A DNA stretch of 64,000 bases from Segatella copri DSM 18205 (GCF_025151535.1 NZ_CP102288.1:3252001-3316000), one strand, 5' to 3'. Counted from the first letter of the stretch, positions 17,509 to 26,012 are shown. Numbers and translations: made by a program. Notes: generated from the sequence alone by a model not told the origin.

Positions 17509-18081
17509 ATGAAAAATATCGTAATTTTCGGCGCTCCAGGTGCAGGTAAGGGCACACAGAGCGACAAGATGATCGAGAAGTATGGTCTCGGTCACATTTC
17601 TACAGGTGATGTACTTCGTAACGAAATCAAGAACGGTACAGAACTTGGTAAGACAGCTAAGGGTTATATCGACAATGGTCAGTTGATTCCAGACGAGTTG
17701 ATGATTGACATCCTCGCAAACGTATACGATAGCTTCGGTAAGGATCACGCTGGTGTAATCTTCGACGGTTTCCCACGTACCACTCCACAGGCTGAGGCTC
17801 TGAAGAAGATGCTTTCTGAGCGTGGTCATAAGATTGCTGCAATGATTGAGTTGGCTGTTCCTGAGGATGAGCTGATGGCTCGCCTGATTAACCGCGGTAA
17901 GGAAAGCGGCCGTTCTGATGATAACGAGGAGACTATCAAGAAGCGTCTCAATGTTTATCATACACAGACCGCTCCGCTCATCGACTGGTATGAGAAGGAA
18001 GGCATTCATCACCACATCGAGGGTCTCGGTACTGTAGATGAGATCTTCGCTCGTGTTTGCAATGTAATCGACAATCTCTAA
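17509..18081 (+). CDS. adk: Adenylate kinase
   Basis: The 190-residue cytoplasmic enzyme interconverts ATP + AMP and 2 ADP. It shows the P-loop GAPGAGKGTQ (residues 7-16), the AMP-binding ISTGDVLR region, the FDGFPRTTPQA motif and the Arg-rich RLINRGKESGRSDDNEE segment. The LID is the short form without zinc cysteines, normal for this length. It is followed by a 150-bp gap filled by an inverted-repeat element and then obgE. Confidence 0.96.
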   Translation: MKNIVIFGAPGAGKGTQSDKMIEKYGLGHISTGDVLRNEIKNGTELGKTAKGYIDNGQLIPDELMIDILANVYDSFGKDHAGVIFDGFPRTTPQAEALKKMLSERGHKIAAMIELAVPEDELMARLINRGKESGRSDDNEETIKKRLNVYHTQTAPLIDWYEKEGIHHHIEGLGTVDEIFARVCNVIDNL

Positions 18082-18094
18082 TTAGTATTTAGTA

Positions 18095-18221
18095 TAATGT
18101 TAAGTGTTAAATGTTAAATGTTAAGTTGGGCGTACGCCTTTCGGGGAAAACCTAGCCTGATGTTGAAACGGAATATTCCTTTCGGGATAATTTAACACTT
18201 AACATTTAACATTTAACATTA
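18095..18221. repeat. Inverted-repeat element with heptad arms
   Basis: Two 30-nt arms (18095-18124 and 18192-18221) are inverted copies matching at 28 of 30 positions. Each arm is itself a run of 7-bp units such as AATGTTA/AGTGTTA. The 67-nt loop carries two GCCTTTCGGG/CCTTTCGGG segments. The element fills the adk-obgE gap and could form a long hairpin in the mRNA. The 9-bp-step arms of the 1804 and 14719 elements follow the same design with different sequence. Confidence 0.8.
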
Positions 18222-18231
18222 CAATATAAAA

Positions 18232-19392
18232 ATGGCTGAATCCAATTTCGTAGACTACGTAAAGATACAATGCCGCTCTGGTAAGGGTGGCAAGGGCTCC
18301 ATGCACCTGCGCCACGTAAAGTACCAGCCTAACGGCGGTCCTGACGGTGGCGACGGCGGACGTGGAGGAAGCATCTATCTCCGCGGCAACCATAACTACT
18401 GGACGTTGCTGCACCTCAAGTATCAGCGCCACTTCTTTGCCGAGCATGGTGGAAATGGTGGCCGTGATAAGTGTCATGGAACCGATGGCAAGGATATTTA
18501 TATCGATGTGCCTTGCGGTACCGTGGTATATAATGCCGAAACAGGCAAGTTTGTATGCGATGTGGCTTATGACGGGCAGGAAGTTCTGCTCCTCAAGGGC
18601 GGTCGTGGCGGATTGGGCAACTTCCAGTTCCGTACCTCTACCAACCAGGCTCCTCGTTATGCACAGCCGGGCGAACCTATGCAGGAGATGACCATCATCA
18701 TGGAACTCAAGCTCCTTGCCGATGTAGGTCTGGTAGGTTTCCCTAATGCCGGTAAGTCAACTTTGCTGAGTGCCGTATCAAGTGCCCGTCCTAAGATTGC
18801 AAACTATCCGTTTACTACGCTCGAACCATCGCTGGGTATCGTAGATTATCGCGATCACCAGAGTTTTGTCATGGCTGATATTCCTGGCATCATCGAGGGA
18901 GCGAGCGAAGGAAAAGGTTTGGGCTTGCGATTCCTCCGCCATATTGAGCGCAACTCTCTGCTGCTCTTCATGGTTCCGGGCGATACTGACGACATCAAGA
19001 AAGAATATGAAGTATTGCTGGGCGAACTGAAGAACTTCAATCCGGAGATGCTCGACAAGCATCGCGTGCTGGCTATCACCAAGTGCGATCTGCTCGACGA
19101 AGAACTGATTGAAATGCTCAAGGAAACCTTGCCTACCGATCTTCCGGTGGTCTTCATCTCGTCTGTTACCGGACAGGGTATCCAGGAACTGAAGGACGTG
19201 CTCTGGAAGGAACTCAATTCAGAGAGCAACAAGCTTCAGGAGATTACTGCCGAAGATACGCTTGTTCACCGTGACAAGGATATGTCTCGCTTCCAGCAGG
19301 AACTGGCTGCAGAGGGCGAGGATGTAGTAGAATATATTGATGAGGATGAAATCGAGGATGTTGACGACCTCGATGATTTCGAATACGAATAA
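18232..19392 (+). CDS. obgE: Obg GTPase (ribosome assembly, ppGpp response)
   Basis: The 386-residue protein begins with the glycine-rich Obg fold ([21 protein letters not shown] and later GGRGGLGN; residues 1-158). The GTPase domain shows G1 [10 protein letters not shown]3 DIPGIIEG, G4 TKCD and a G5-like SSVTGQG. The acidic C-terminal tail ([17 protein letters not shown]) is common in Bacteroidota. It binds the large ribosomal subunit during assembly. pgeF starts 5 bp after its stop, so the two form an operon. Confidence 0.96.
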   Translation: MAESNFVDYVKIQCRSGKGGKGSMHLRHVKYQPNGGPDGGDGGRGGSIYLRGNHNYWTLLHLKYQRHFFAEHGGNGGRDKCHGTDGKDIYIDVPCGTVVYNAETGKFVCDVAYDGQEVLLLKGGRGGLGNFQFRTSTNQAPRYAQPGEPMQEMTIIMELKLLADVGLVGFPNAGKSTLLSAVSSARPKIANYPFTTLEPSLGIVDYRDHQSFVMADIPGIIEGASEGKGLGLRFLRHIERNSLLLFMVPGDTDDIKKEYEVLLGELKNFNPEMLDKHRVLAITKCDLLDEELIEMLKETLPTDLPVVFISSVTGQGIQELKDVLWKELNSESNKLQEITAEDTLVHRDKDMSRFQQELAAEGEDVVEYIDEDEIEDVDDLDDFEYE

Positions 19393-19397
19393 ATGTT

Positions 19398-20237
19398 ATG
19401 ATCAAAGAATATCAGGTAGCCGCTGGTGTCAAGGCTTTCTCTACTACCCGCAAGGGAGGAGTGAGCCAGGGCAACTATGGCGAATTTAATATCAATGAGT
19501 TTTGCGGTGACAATGCAGAACATGTGGCTGAAAACCGCAAGCGTCTTGCCACAGAGTTGGGTATTGATACAGCCCATATCATCATGCCCCATCAGGTGCA
19601 TGGAGTAGAGGTGCGCAATATTGCCGGTGAGTTTCTCACCATGCCTGAGAATATCCGCAAGATGGTGCTCGAAGGTGTAGATGCCGTGATGACTGACCAG
19701 AAAGGTGTATGTATCGGTGTTTCTACTGCCGATTGCATCCCTGTGCTTCTTTATGATGAGGAGCATCATGCTGTGGCAGCCATCCATGCCGGCTGGCGTG
19801 GCACGCTGGCTCGCATCGTGCATAAAACCATTCAGGAGATGGCGTTTACCTATCATACTGACCCGAAGAAGTTGAAGGCTGTGATAGGTCCGGGCATTTC
19901 GCTCGACCATTTCGAGGTGGGCGATGAAGTTTACGAGGCGTTCGAGCAGGCAGCTTTCCCTATGGAAGAGATTGCCGAACAGCGTCCTAATGCCGCCTTC
20001 TCGGTTGATCCTGCTGAGCGTGAGCGTCTGGCTGCTGAGGGTAATATCATGCAGCCGCTGAAATGGCATCTCAATCTTCCGCTCTGCAACAGACAGATTC
20101 TTCTGCATTGTGGAGTGGCCGAAGAGAATATCCAGGATTGTGGCATCTGTACCTTTGCCCATAGCGATGAGTACTTCTCTGCCAGAAAGCTGGGTATCGA
20201 GAGTGGCAGAATCTATACAGGCATCTTGTTGAAGTAA
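19398..20237 (+). CDS. pgeF: Peptidoglycan editing factor, laccase-domain YfiH family
   Basis: The 279-residue cytoplasmic protein of the multicopper-polyphenol-oxidase-like family has family motifs STADCIPVLL, AAIHAGWRGT and VIGPGI, with metal-ligand His and Cys residues in these and in CTFAHSD near the C-terminus. PgeF homologues remove mis-incorporated residues from cell-wall precursors; purine nucleoside activity has also been reported for the family. It follows obgE by 5 bp and precedes a secreted M23 peptidase by 29 bp. Confidence 0.9.
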   Translation: MIKEYQVAAGVKAFSTTRKGGVSQGNYGEFNINEFCGDNAEHVAENRKRLATELGIDTAHIIMPHQVHGVEVRNIAGEFLTMPENIRKMVLEGVDAVMTDQKGVCIGVSTADCIPVLLYDEEHHAVAAIHAGWRGTLARIVHKTIQEMAFTYHTDPKKLKAVIGPGISLDHFEVGDEVYEAFEQAAFPMEEIAEQRPNAAFSVDPAERERLAAEGNIMQPLKWHLNLPLCNRQILLHCGVAEENIQDCGICTFAHSDEYFSARKLGIESGRIYTGILLK

Positions 20238-20266
20238 AAGCCTGGTAGCAGGTAAGTATCAGATTA

Positions 20267-21469
20267 ATGAAAAGAATGAAAAAAGGATTGCGGCTATTGG
20301 CTGTGGCAGGACTCATGGTGTTCTCGCTGAGCAGCTTTATGCCCGCTAAAAATGTATTCACGGCAGCCGAACAGCAGCAGGTGAGTATTGCAACACCCGG
20401 TCTCTTTGCCCAGAGTCAGGCTTTTAATGTAGACTTTGAGATATTCCGTGCTAAGGAATATTCCTTCCCGCTTCCTGTGGGCAAAGCAACCCTTCTGAAC
20501 AATCATGTGTTGCGTATCTCTACCTCTAAAGGCGATGCTGTCAAGGCGATGCTCGAAGGTTATGTGCGACTTTCCAGAAAGTCGGAATCAATGGGTAATG
20601 TCATCGTGGTGCGCCACGATTGCGGTCTGGAAACCGTTTATGCCAACAATGCCGAGAACCTGGTTAAGGTAGGACAGCATGTGGATGCCGGACAGACGAT
20701 TGCCATTGTAGGCTCTAAGGAGGGTGAAACTTATTGCGACTTCTCTATCATGGTGAATGGCGGTAGGTTGAATCCGGAAACTTTCATAGAGTTGAAATCG
20801 CATAAGTTGCGCCGCCAGACCGTGCAGTTCCGCAAGCATGGTGCCCGTGTCATCGCTTCGGTTATCGGTGGCAAGGATTCTTCTGTAGGAAGAAATGCTG
20901 AGGCTGACAAGGAGGCATCTGGCAAGAAAAAGGGTAGAATAGGAGATGGAATGACGCTCGATCCTGATGAGGTTTATGATCCGTTTACCATTACCAATAC
21001 TTTCGAGCTTGATTTGGAGAAGATAGAAAAGACAGCATGGGCTTATCCTTTGCCGGGTGCCAAGGTAATCAGTCCTTATGGTGGCAAGCGCCGCCATTCG
21101 GGTGTGGATCTCAAGACGCGCCCGAATGATGAGATTGTGGCTGCCTTTGACGGTACGGTTGTTGCATCAGGACCCTACTATGGTTACGGCAACTGCATCC
21201 GTATCAAGCATGCTTATGGTTTCGAGACGCTCTACAGCCATCAGAGTAGGAACAAGGTGAAGAAAGGCGATAAGGTAAAGGCTGGTCAGGTAATCGGTTT
21301 GACGGGCCGTACCGGTAGGGCAACCACAGAGCACCTCCATTTCGAGGTTAGCTTTGATGGTAGACGACTGGACCCAGCCATCATTTATGACCACGGCAAG
21401 CATCAATTGAAGCCTGTAGCCCTCCATCTAACGAAGGGCAAGGGCGTTAAGAGTGTAAAGAAGCAGTAA
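20267..21469 (+). CDS. M23 metallopeptidase with a degenerate first LytM domain
   Basis: The 400-residue secreted peptidoglycan hydrolase has a signal peptide at residues 1-28. Two LytM-like modules are visible. The first (about 65-175; YVRLSRKSESMGNVIVVRH, GQHVDAGQTIAIVG) lacks the zinc ligands. The second (about 255-385) is catalytic: His277-x-x-x-Asp281 in HSGVDLK, and His356-Leu-His358 in HLHFEVS. The arrangement suggests a binding or regulatory copy plus an active endopeptidase. The operon position after pgeF fits cell-wall maintenance. A terminator follows at once. Confidence 0.88.
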   Translation: MKRMKKGLRLLAVAGLMVFSLSSFMPAKNVFTAAEQQQVSIATPGLFAQSQAFNVDFEIFRAKEYSFPLPVGKATLLNNHVLRISTSKGDAVKAMLEGYVRLSRKSESMGNVIVVRHDCGLETVYANNAENLVKVGQHVDAGQTIAIVGSKEGETYCDFSIMVNGGRLNPETFIELKSHKLRRQTVQFRKHGARVIASVIGGKDSSVGRNAEADKEASGKKKGRIGDGMTLDPDEVYDPFTITNTFELDLEKIEKTAWAYPLPGAKVISPYGGKRRHSGVDLKTRPNDEIVAAFDGTVVASGPYYGYGNCIRIKHAYGFETLYSHQSRNKVKKGDKVKAGQVIGLTGRTGRATTEHLHFEVSFDGRRLDPAIIYDHGKHQLKPVALHLTKGKGVKSVKKQ

Positions 21470-21478
21470 CTAAGAAGA

Positions 21479-21513
21479 ACAGCCCACTGGCAATACGCTT
21501 GCTAGTGGGCTGT
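21479..21513 (+). terminator. Terminator after the M23 peptidase gene
   Basis: CAGCCCACT and AGTGGGCTG form a perfect stem (extended by GC/GC inside) directly after the stop codon. The following TCTTACT is only moderately T-rich. Confidence 0.6.
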
Positions 21514-21583
21514 CTTACTGATACCAGTATCCTGTCTTTCGCTTGCCAGCACTCTATTCATGTTTTCCATTATCAGAAAACAG

Positions 21584-21621
21584 TTCGCCCGTGCGCTGTT
21601 ATCATACAGCACTCGGGCGAA
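21584..21621 (-). terminator. Hairpin after the 66-residue basic protein gene
   Basis: TTCGCCCG and CGGGCGAA close a long stem with an inner GCTGT/ACAGC pairing and a TATCAT loop. It lies just beyond the minus-strand stop at 21646 and faces the terminator of the M23 gene. No T-run follows. Confidence 0.45.
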
Positions 21622-21645
21622 ACATATATTTATGATAGAGAAGTA

Positions 21646-21846
21646 TTATTTCTTCTTCTGGGATTTACGATTGGCTCTCTGCTGGCGATACTTTGCCTTC
21701 TGACGGGCAGAGCCACTACCGTGAGCACCCGTTATGTACTTTTTCTTCTTGGCTTTGGTCTTCACCTTGTCGTCGTCATCCTTCTTAGGACCACCGCCGC
21801 CTTTGAAGACCATACCGCCCATGATAATATCGTCAATGTCACTCAT
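21646..21846 (-). CDS. Small highly basic protein, unknown function
   Basis: The 66-residue product has an acidic/glycine N-terminal part (SDIDDIIMGGMVFKGGGGPKK) and a lysine/arginine-rich C-terminal half (KVKTKAKKKKYITG, later KSQKKK). It resembles small RNA- or ribosome-associated basic proteins in composition only. It lies 21 bp after the AICAR transformylase gene in the same direction and could be cotranscribed. The C-terminal hairpin supports a real transcript end. No family is recognised. Confidence 0.55.
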   Translation of the reverse strand: MSDIDDIIMGGMVFKGGGGPKKDDDDKVKTKAKKKKYITGAHGSGSARQKAKYRQQRANRKSQKKK

Positions 21847-21867
21847 ATACCTTAATTATATAATAAA

Positions 21868-23052
21868 TTAGTGATGGAAGAGGCGAACGTGAGTAAACGC
21901 CATGGCGATGCCGTACTTGTCGCAGGTATCAATAACATTATCGTCACGGATACTACCGCCTGCTTCTGCTATGTATTCAACACCACTCTTGTGAGCACGC
22001 TCAATATTGTCGCCGAATGGGAAGAAAGCATCACTACCTACAGATACACCCTTGTTCTGGGCAATCCAAGCCTTCTTCTCCTCGCGGGTCAATGGCTCAG
22101 GCTTCTCCGTAAAGAACTGCTCCCAAACGCCGTCCTGCAATACATCCTCCCACTCATCAGAGATATAGACATTGATGGTATTGTCGCGGTCGGCACGACG
22201 GATCTTCTCCTTGAAAGGCAGGTTCATCACCTTAGGACACTGGCGCAACCACCACTCATCAGCCTTAGAACCAGCCAGACGGGTACAGTGGATACGGCTC
22301 TGCTGACCGGCACCGATACCGATAGCCTGACCATCCTTTACGTAGCATACAGAGTTACTCTGAGTATACTTCAGGGTGATGAGCGAGATAATCAGATCGC
22401 GCTTAGCCTCAGGAGTGAAAGTCTTGTTCTTGGTAGGAACATCCTCGAAGAGAGCAGGATCATCAAGCTTCACCTCGTTGCGTCCCTGTTCGAAGGTAAC
22501 ACCGAACACCTGCTTGCGCTCGATAGGAGCTGGCACATAGTCAGGATCAATCTTGATAACGCAGTAGGTACCCTTGCGCTTTTCCTTCAGAACCTCGATA
22601 GCCTCAGGAGTATAGCCAGGAGCAATGACACCATCGCTCACCTCACGCTTGATGAGGAGGGCTGTAGCCTCGTCGCATACATCGCTCAGCGCAACAAAGT
22701 CGCCATAAGAGCACATGCGGTCAGCGCCACGGGCACGAGCATAGGCACAAGCCAATGGAGAGAGCTCAAACTTGACATCATCAACGAAGTAAATCTTCTT
22801 CAATGTGTCGCTCAGAGGCAAGCCGATAGCTGCACCGGCAGGAGAAACGTGTTTGAAACTAGCGGCAGCAGGCATTCCTGTAGCAGCCTTGAGCTCCTTG
22901 ACCAATTGCCAGGAATTGAAGGCATCCAGGAAGTTGATGTAGCCAGGACGGCCGTTGATCACTTCGATAGGAAGCTCCCTTCCGTCATCCATATAGATGC
23001 GAGAAGGTTTCTGATTTGGATTACATCCGTACTTAAGTGCTAATTCTTTCAT
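21868..23052 (-). CDS. Stand-alone AICAR transformylase (purine biosynthesis)
   Basis: The 394-residue cytoplasmic enzyme corresponds to only the C-terminal (AICAR formyltransferase) part of PurH. It transfers the formyl group from 10-formyl-THF to AICAR to give FAICAR. The active-site Lys67-His68 lies in ASFKHVSPAGAA, and GIGAGQQSRIHCTRLAG and SVGSDAFFPFGDNIERA are family signatures. The N-terminal IMP cyclohydrolase domain of bifunctional PurH is absent and no separate cyclohydrolase is visible in the window, so ring closure must be encoded elsewhere. hpt and adk lie nearby, but not in one operon. Confidence 0.9.
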   Translation of the reverse strand: MKELALKYGCNPNQKPSRIYMDDGRELPIEVINGRPGYINFLDAFNSWQLVKELKAATGMPAAASFKHVSPAGAAIGLPLSDTLKKIYFVDDVKFELSPLACAYARARGADRMCSYGDFVALSDVCDEATALLIKREVSDGVIAPGYTPEAIEVLKEKRKGTYCVIKIDPDYVPAPIERKQVFGVTFEQGRNEVKLDDPALFEDVPTKNKTFTPEAKRDLIISLITLKYTQSNSVCYVKDGQAIGIGAGQQSRIHCTRLAGSKADEWWLRQCPKVMNLPFKEKIRRADRDNTINVYISDEWEDVLQDGVWEQFFTEKPEPLTREEKKAWIAQNKGVSVGSDAFFPFGDNIERAHKSGVEYIAEAGGSIRDDNVIDTCDKYGIAMAFTHVRLFHH

Positions 23053-23082
23053 CTTCTAAGAAATGTATTTTGGAATTTGGCG

Positions 23083-23090
23083 CAAAGTTA
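23083..23090 (-). promoter_or_regulatory. -7 box of the AICAR transformylase gene
   Basis: On the minus strand TAACTTTG matches TAnnTTTG, 31 bp upstream of the start codon at 23052. No clear -33 element. Confidence 0.45.
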
Positions 23091-23226
23091 CAAAAAATGA
23101 TTGAGATATTGGACTTCTGTTTCGTAAAAAGCCCTAAAAAACAGCATTTTTATGATATAAAGCATTTTTTTTACCTCAAAACATAAAAAAGTCGGGAAAA
23201 ATGTACTCTGTTTCATTCTTTTTCAG

Positions 23227-23234
23227 TACTTTTG
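23227..23234 (+). promoter_or_regulatory. -7 box of the 74-residue protein gene
   Basis: TACTTTTG matches TAnnTTTG, 31 bp before the ATG at 23265. A -33 TTG is not evident. Confidence 0.4.
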
Positions 23235-23264
23235 CTCCCAGTTAGTAAATATGAGAGGATTGTT

Positions 23265-23489
23265 ATGAAACAGGATTTGAAAGTCCTTGCTGAACACATA
23301 GAAAAGAAGGTTGGCAAGGCACATGTTTTCTACAAAATGTGGGATGTTTTGAAAGGGAAGGAGAAGCCTTCCCGCCAGACTTTGGACAAGCTGGCGCTGC
23401 TTGCCGGATTCCAGAGTTGGGATGATTTCCAAGGTGCTTTACACGGCACGGAGGATGGGCTCGTGAATTATGATGCGGGCGAAAAATAA
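23265..23489 (+). CDS. Small conserved-looking helical protein, unknown function
   Basis: The 74-residue product is predicted mostly helical. It has a segment (SRQTLDKLALLAGFQSWDDF) that resembles the helix-turn-helix spacing of small regulators, but no secure match. A longer frame opens at a TTG (23232), but that overlaps the -7 box, so the ATG at 23265 is used. It has its own promoter and a strong terminator, which support it as a gene. A small DNA-binding or toxin-antitoxin-type protein is possible, but no partner gene is visible. Confidence 0.55.
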   Translation: MKQDLKVLAEHIEKKVGKAHVFYKMWDVLKGKEKPSRQTLDKLALLAGFQSWDDFQGALHGTEDGLVNYDAGEK

Positions 23490-23576
23490 AAGAATGGAGC
23501 ATGGTTGGTTTAGTAGGCTGCCATGATTAATTTAATGGTAAAGATAGTTGTTTTTCGGTTAAGATTATTAACATAA

Positions 23577-23618
23577 AAAGGGAACCCGGTCGTGAGACTA
23601 GATTCCCTTTATTTTTTT
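23577..23618. terminator. Bidirectional terminator between convergent genes
   Basis: AAAGGGAA (23577-23584) pairs with TTCCCTTT (23603-23610) around an 18-nt loop. A T-run follows on the plus strand and an A-run precedes it, so the hairpin can end both the 23265 gene and rplS. Confidence 0.75.
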
Positions 23619-23641
23619 CTGATTAGGTCTCCTAAGAAAAA

Positions 23642-24007
23642 TTATTCTTCACCCTTAGCTACAGTCTTCTTCTCAGCGATACGAGCCTTCTTACCAGTAA
23701 GCTTACGCAAGTAATACAACTTAGCGCGACGAACCTTACCACGCTTGTTCACCTCGATAGAATCGATAGCTGGTGACTCGATAGGGAAGATACGCTCAAC
23801 ACCTACAGTACCAGACATCTTGCGAACTGTGAAACGCTTCTTGTCACCATGACCAGAGATCTTGATAACAACACCACGATAGAGCTGGATACGCTCCTTA
23901 GTACCCTCGACGATTTTGTAAGCGACTGTGATAGTATCACCTGCCTTGAACTCAGGGAACTTCTTGCCGGTTGCAAATGCTTCTTCAGCAACTTTAATCA
24001 AATCCAT
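23642..24007 (-). CDS. rplS: 50S ribosomal protein L19
   Basis: The 121-residue protein sits at the 30S-50S interface of the ribosome. [47 protein letters not shown] and [23 protein letters not shown] are the standard L19 signatures, and the length is normal. The frame stays open upstream to 24148, but those codons lie within the promoter and leader. The start is the ATG at 24007 ([11 protein letters not shown]). The C-terminal [11 protein letters not shown] extension is ordinary. Confidence 0.96.
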   Translation of the reverse strand: MDLIKVAEEAFATGKKFPEFKAGDTITVAYKIVEGTKERIQLYRGVVIKISGHGDKKRFTVRKMSGTVGVERIFPIESPAIDSIEVNKRGKVRRAKLYYLRKLTGKKARIAEKKTVAKGEE

Positions 24008-24105
24008 TTTTTGTATAAAATTAAAAATTGTTTGTCGTTCCAACGCAACATGGACTTGGACAACACTTCTGCCCAGACAACAGCGGTTACGCCGAAAAGC
24101 GGGTG

Positions 24106-24137
24106 CAAAGTTACTACTTTTTCTTGTATCTCGCAAA
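24106..24137 (-). promoter_or_regulatory. Promoter of rplS
   Basis: On the minus strand TTTG (24134-24137) and TAACTTTG (24106-24113) are 20 bp apart, a full consensus match. The leader of about 95 nt has no obvious structure. Confidence 0.7.
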
Positions 24138-24238
24138 TTTTCAGACACTTTCTTTCTTTTTTCTCGCAGATTTAACTATTTTTCTTTCTGGTCAGCGTCT
24201 TTTCCCACAGATTTCACGGATTTCACAGATTTATTTTG

Positions 24239-24246
24239 TATTTTTG
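24239..24246 (+). promoter_or_regulatory. -7 box of the 5'-nucleotidase gene pair
   Basis: TATTTTTG matches TAnnTTTG, 29 bp before the ATG at 24276. The -33 element is not clear. Confidence 0.45.
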
Positions 24247-24275
24247 CACTCCAAAACATTAAGATAACAATAAAT

Positions 24276-25052
24276 ATGAAGAAAAAGAATGGTATGAAGG
24301 TGGCACTTGCATCAACGGTCATGCTGCTGATGGCAAGTCCGGCTTTCGCCCAAAAATACAAGGTGGCAAAGGTGGAGAGAACCCGGATATTGGTTGATCA
24401 GAAATGGGATGCACAGCCTGATGCTGAGGCTGCCAGGTTTATCGCTCCTTATAAGAGTAAGGTAGACAGTATCATGGGTCCTGTTGTAGGTCATATTGCT
24501 CATGATATGACCTGTCACCGTCCGGAGAGTGAACTCAGTAACTTGCTCTGTGACATCCTTGTATGGGGTGGCAAGCAGTTTGAAGAACAGCCTGTTTTCG
24601 CTGTTTACAATATGGGTGGCATCCGTTCTAATCTTGCCAAGGGTAAGGTTACTGTAGGCGATGTGAACGATATGGCTCCTTTCGAGAACAAAATCTGTTT
24701 CCTGACCCTGAAGGGCGATAAGGTTCTGGAGCTTTTCCAGCAGATAGCTCATCGTGGCGGCGAAGGCTTGAGCCATGCTGTAAGAATGGTTATCACCAAG
24801 GATGGCAAGCTGAAGAGCGTTACACTGAACGGTGAACCAGTTGTTCCGGAGAAGAGTTACCGCGTTGCAACCCTCGATTATCTTGCCGAAGGTAATGACC
24901 AGCTCGTTGCCTTCAAGAGCGGAACCGATGTCTTTGCTCCTAAGCAGATAGAGAACAATGTGCGCTACATCATCATGAATTATTTCCGTGAGATGCAGGC
25001 ACAGGGCAAGATGGTGGAATCTAAGATTGAAGGCCGCTGCGTGGTAGAATAG
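24276..25052 (+). CDS. 5'-nucleotidase C-terminal-domain protein (secreted)
   Basis: The 258-residue secreted protein has a signal peptide ending ASPAFAQ. The body is the substrate-binding domain of 5'-nucleotidases: FAVYNMGGIRSNLAKGKVT, GDVNDMAPFENKICFLTLKG and later SYRVATLDYLAEGND. The catalytic metallophosphatase domain is absent and is encoded by the next gene. The two would complement each other in trans in the periplasm. The ATG at 24276 is chosen over upstream in-frame codons because it starts the signal peptide 29 bp after a -7 box. Confidence 0.88.
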   Translation: MKKKNGMKVALASTVMLLMASPAFAQKYKVAKVERTRILVDQKWDAQPDAEAARFIAPYKSKVDSIMGPVVGHIAHDMTCHRPESELSNLLCDILVWGGKQFEEQPVFAVYNMGGIRSNLAKGKVTVGDVNDMAPFENKICFLTLKGDKVLELFQQIAHRGGEGLSHAVRMVITKDGKLKSVTLNGEPVVPEKSYRVATLDYLAEGNDQLVAFKSGTDVFAPKQIENNVRYIIMNYFREMQAQGKMVESKIEGRCVVE

Positions 25053-25078
25053 TTGATAGTTAATAGTTTATAGTTGAT
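25051..25078. repeat. Heptad repeat, four units
   Basis: Four 7-bp units AGTTGAT, AGTTAAT, AGTTTAT and AGTTGAT run directly after the stop of the 24276 gene and up to the start of the next. They resemble the heptad arms of the 18095 element but have no inverted partner. Confidence 0.7.
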
Positions 25079-25085
25079 CATTCTG

Positions 25086-25964
25086 ATGAAACATACATTA
25101 TTATATATAGGTCTGGTTCTGGCATCCTTCATGATGCAGCCGGCAGCCGTTCAGGCTAAAACTAGGAAAGAGGCAAAGGTGGTAAAGCAACTCGTAGTGC
25201 TCCATACCAACGATACGCATTCATGCGTGATGCCCATCAATCCGAATCTCGCAGATACTGCAACAGCCAACCGTGGCGGTTTCCTCCGTAGGGTAGCGAT
25301 AATCAGTCAGGAACGTAAGGCGAATCCCGACTTGCTGCTCTTTGACAGTGGCGATTTCTCACAGGGTTCACCTTATTATTCTCTCTTCAAGGGAGATGTG
25401 GAAGTAGGACTGATGAACGAGATGAAATATGATGCTGCTACCATCGGAAACCATGAGTTCGATTTCGGCATCGACAACATGGTGCGCATCTTCAAGATGG
25501 CGAAGTTTCCTATCGTCTGCTCCAACTATGATTTCACCGGTACCGAACTGGCAAATGTCGTAAAGCCTTATACCATTATCAAGCGCAAGGGACTGAAGAT
25601 TGGCGTTTTCGGCTTGTGTCCGGAACTTGCCGGCTTGGTAACCGAAGCCAACTATGGCTGCATCAAGTATCTCGATCCTATCGCCAAGGCAAATGAAATG
25701 ACAGAGATATTGAAGAAGAAAGAGAAGTGTGATGTCATCATCTGTATCTCCCACCTGGGCTGGAAGATAGATGGCATTGACGATTCCGAGGTAGCCCCAG
25801 CCACCCGCGACATCGACCTGATACTGGGCGGTCATAGCCATACCTACTTCAAGCAGTTGGAGTATCTGAACAATCTCGATGGCAAACCGGTGCCAATCGA
25901 CCAGAACGGCAAGAGCGCCATCTGGGTAGGAAAAATGACATTGGATATTGTGAAGAATAAATAA
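25086..25964 (+). CDS. Metallophosphatase half of a 5'-nucleotidase (secreted)
   Basis: The 292-residue product has a signal peptide ending AAVQAK and a calcineurin-like phosphoesterase domain. Metal ligands are visible in LHTNDTHS (Asp43, His45), FDSGDFSQG, IGNHEFDFG and LGGHSHTY. It lacks the C-terminal nucleotidase domain, which is the preceding gene. It would release phosphate from extracellular nucleotides together with that partner. The ATG at 25086 is preferred over the TTG at 25074. A perfect 12-bp-stem terminator follows. Confidence 0.88.
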   Translation: MKHTLLYIGLVLASFMMQPAAVQAKTRKEAKVVKQLVVLHTNDTHSCVMPINPNLADTATANRGGFLRRVAIISQERKANPDLLLFDSGDFSQGSPYYSLFKGDVEVGLMNEMKYDAATIGNHEFDFGIDNMVRIFKMAKFPIVCSNYDFTGTELANVVKPYTIIKRKGLKIGVFGLCPELAGLVTEANYGCIKYLDPIAKANEMTEILKKKEKCDVIICISHLGWKIDGIDDSEVAPATRDIDLILGGHSHTYFKQLEYLNNLDGKPVPIDQNGKSAIWVGKMTLDIVKNK

Positions 25965-25970
25965 AAGAAG

Positions 25971-26012
25971 AAGGTTGATACCAGGCAAAACGCGAGGTAT
26001 CAACCTTTTCTT
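25971..26012. terminator. Bidirectional terminator
   Basis: AAGGTTGATACC (25971-25982) pairs perfectly with GGTATCAACCTT (25996-26007), followed by TTTCTTT on the plus strand and preceded by an A-rich stretch. It separates the nucleotidase pair from the convergent GH43 gene. Confidence 0.8.

Noticed and set aside
21871..23043. A 390-codon plus-strand frame opposite the AICAR transformylase gene
   Set aside because: It is a shadow of a well-conserved enzyme gene, with no promoter, signal or recognisable domain of its own. Similar antisense frames at 42720-43898 and 61090-62187 were rejected for the same reason.
24008..24148. Upstream extension of rplS
   Set aside because: The extra codons cover the promoter and leader; all L19 proteins start at the MDLIK-type position.
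23928..24275. Upstream extension of the 5'-nucleotidase C-terminal gene
   Set aside because: The added frame crosses the rplS start region and the -7 box at 24239; the signal peptide begins at 24276.
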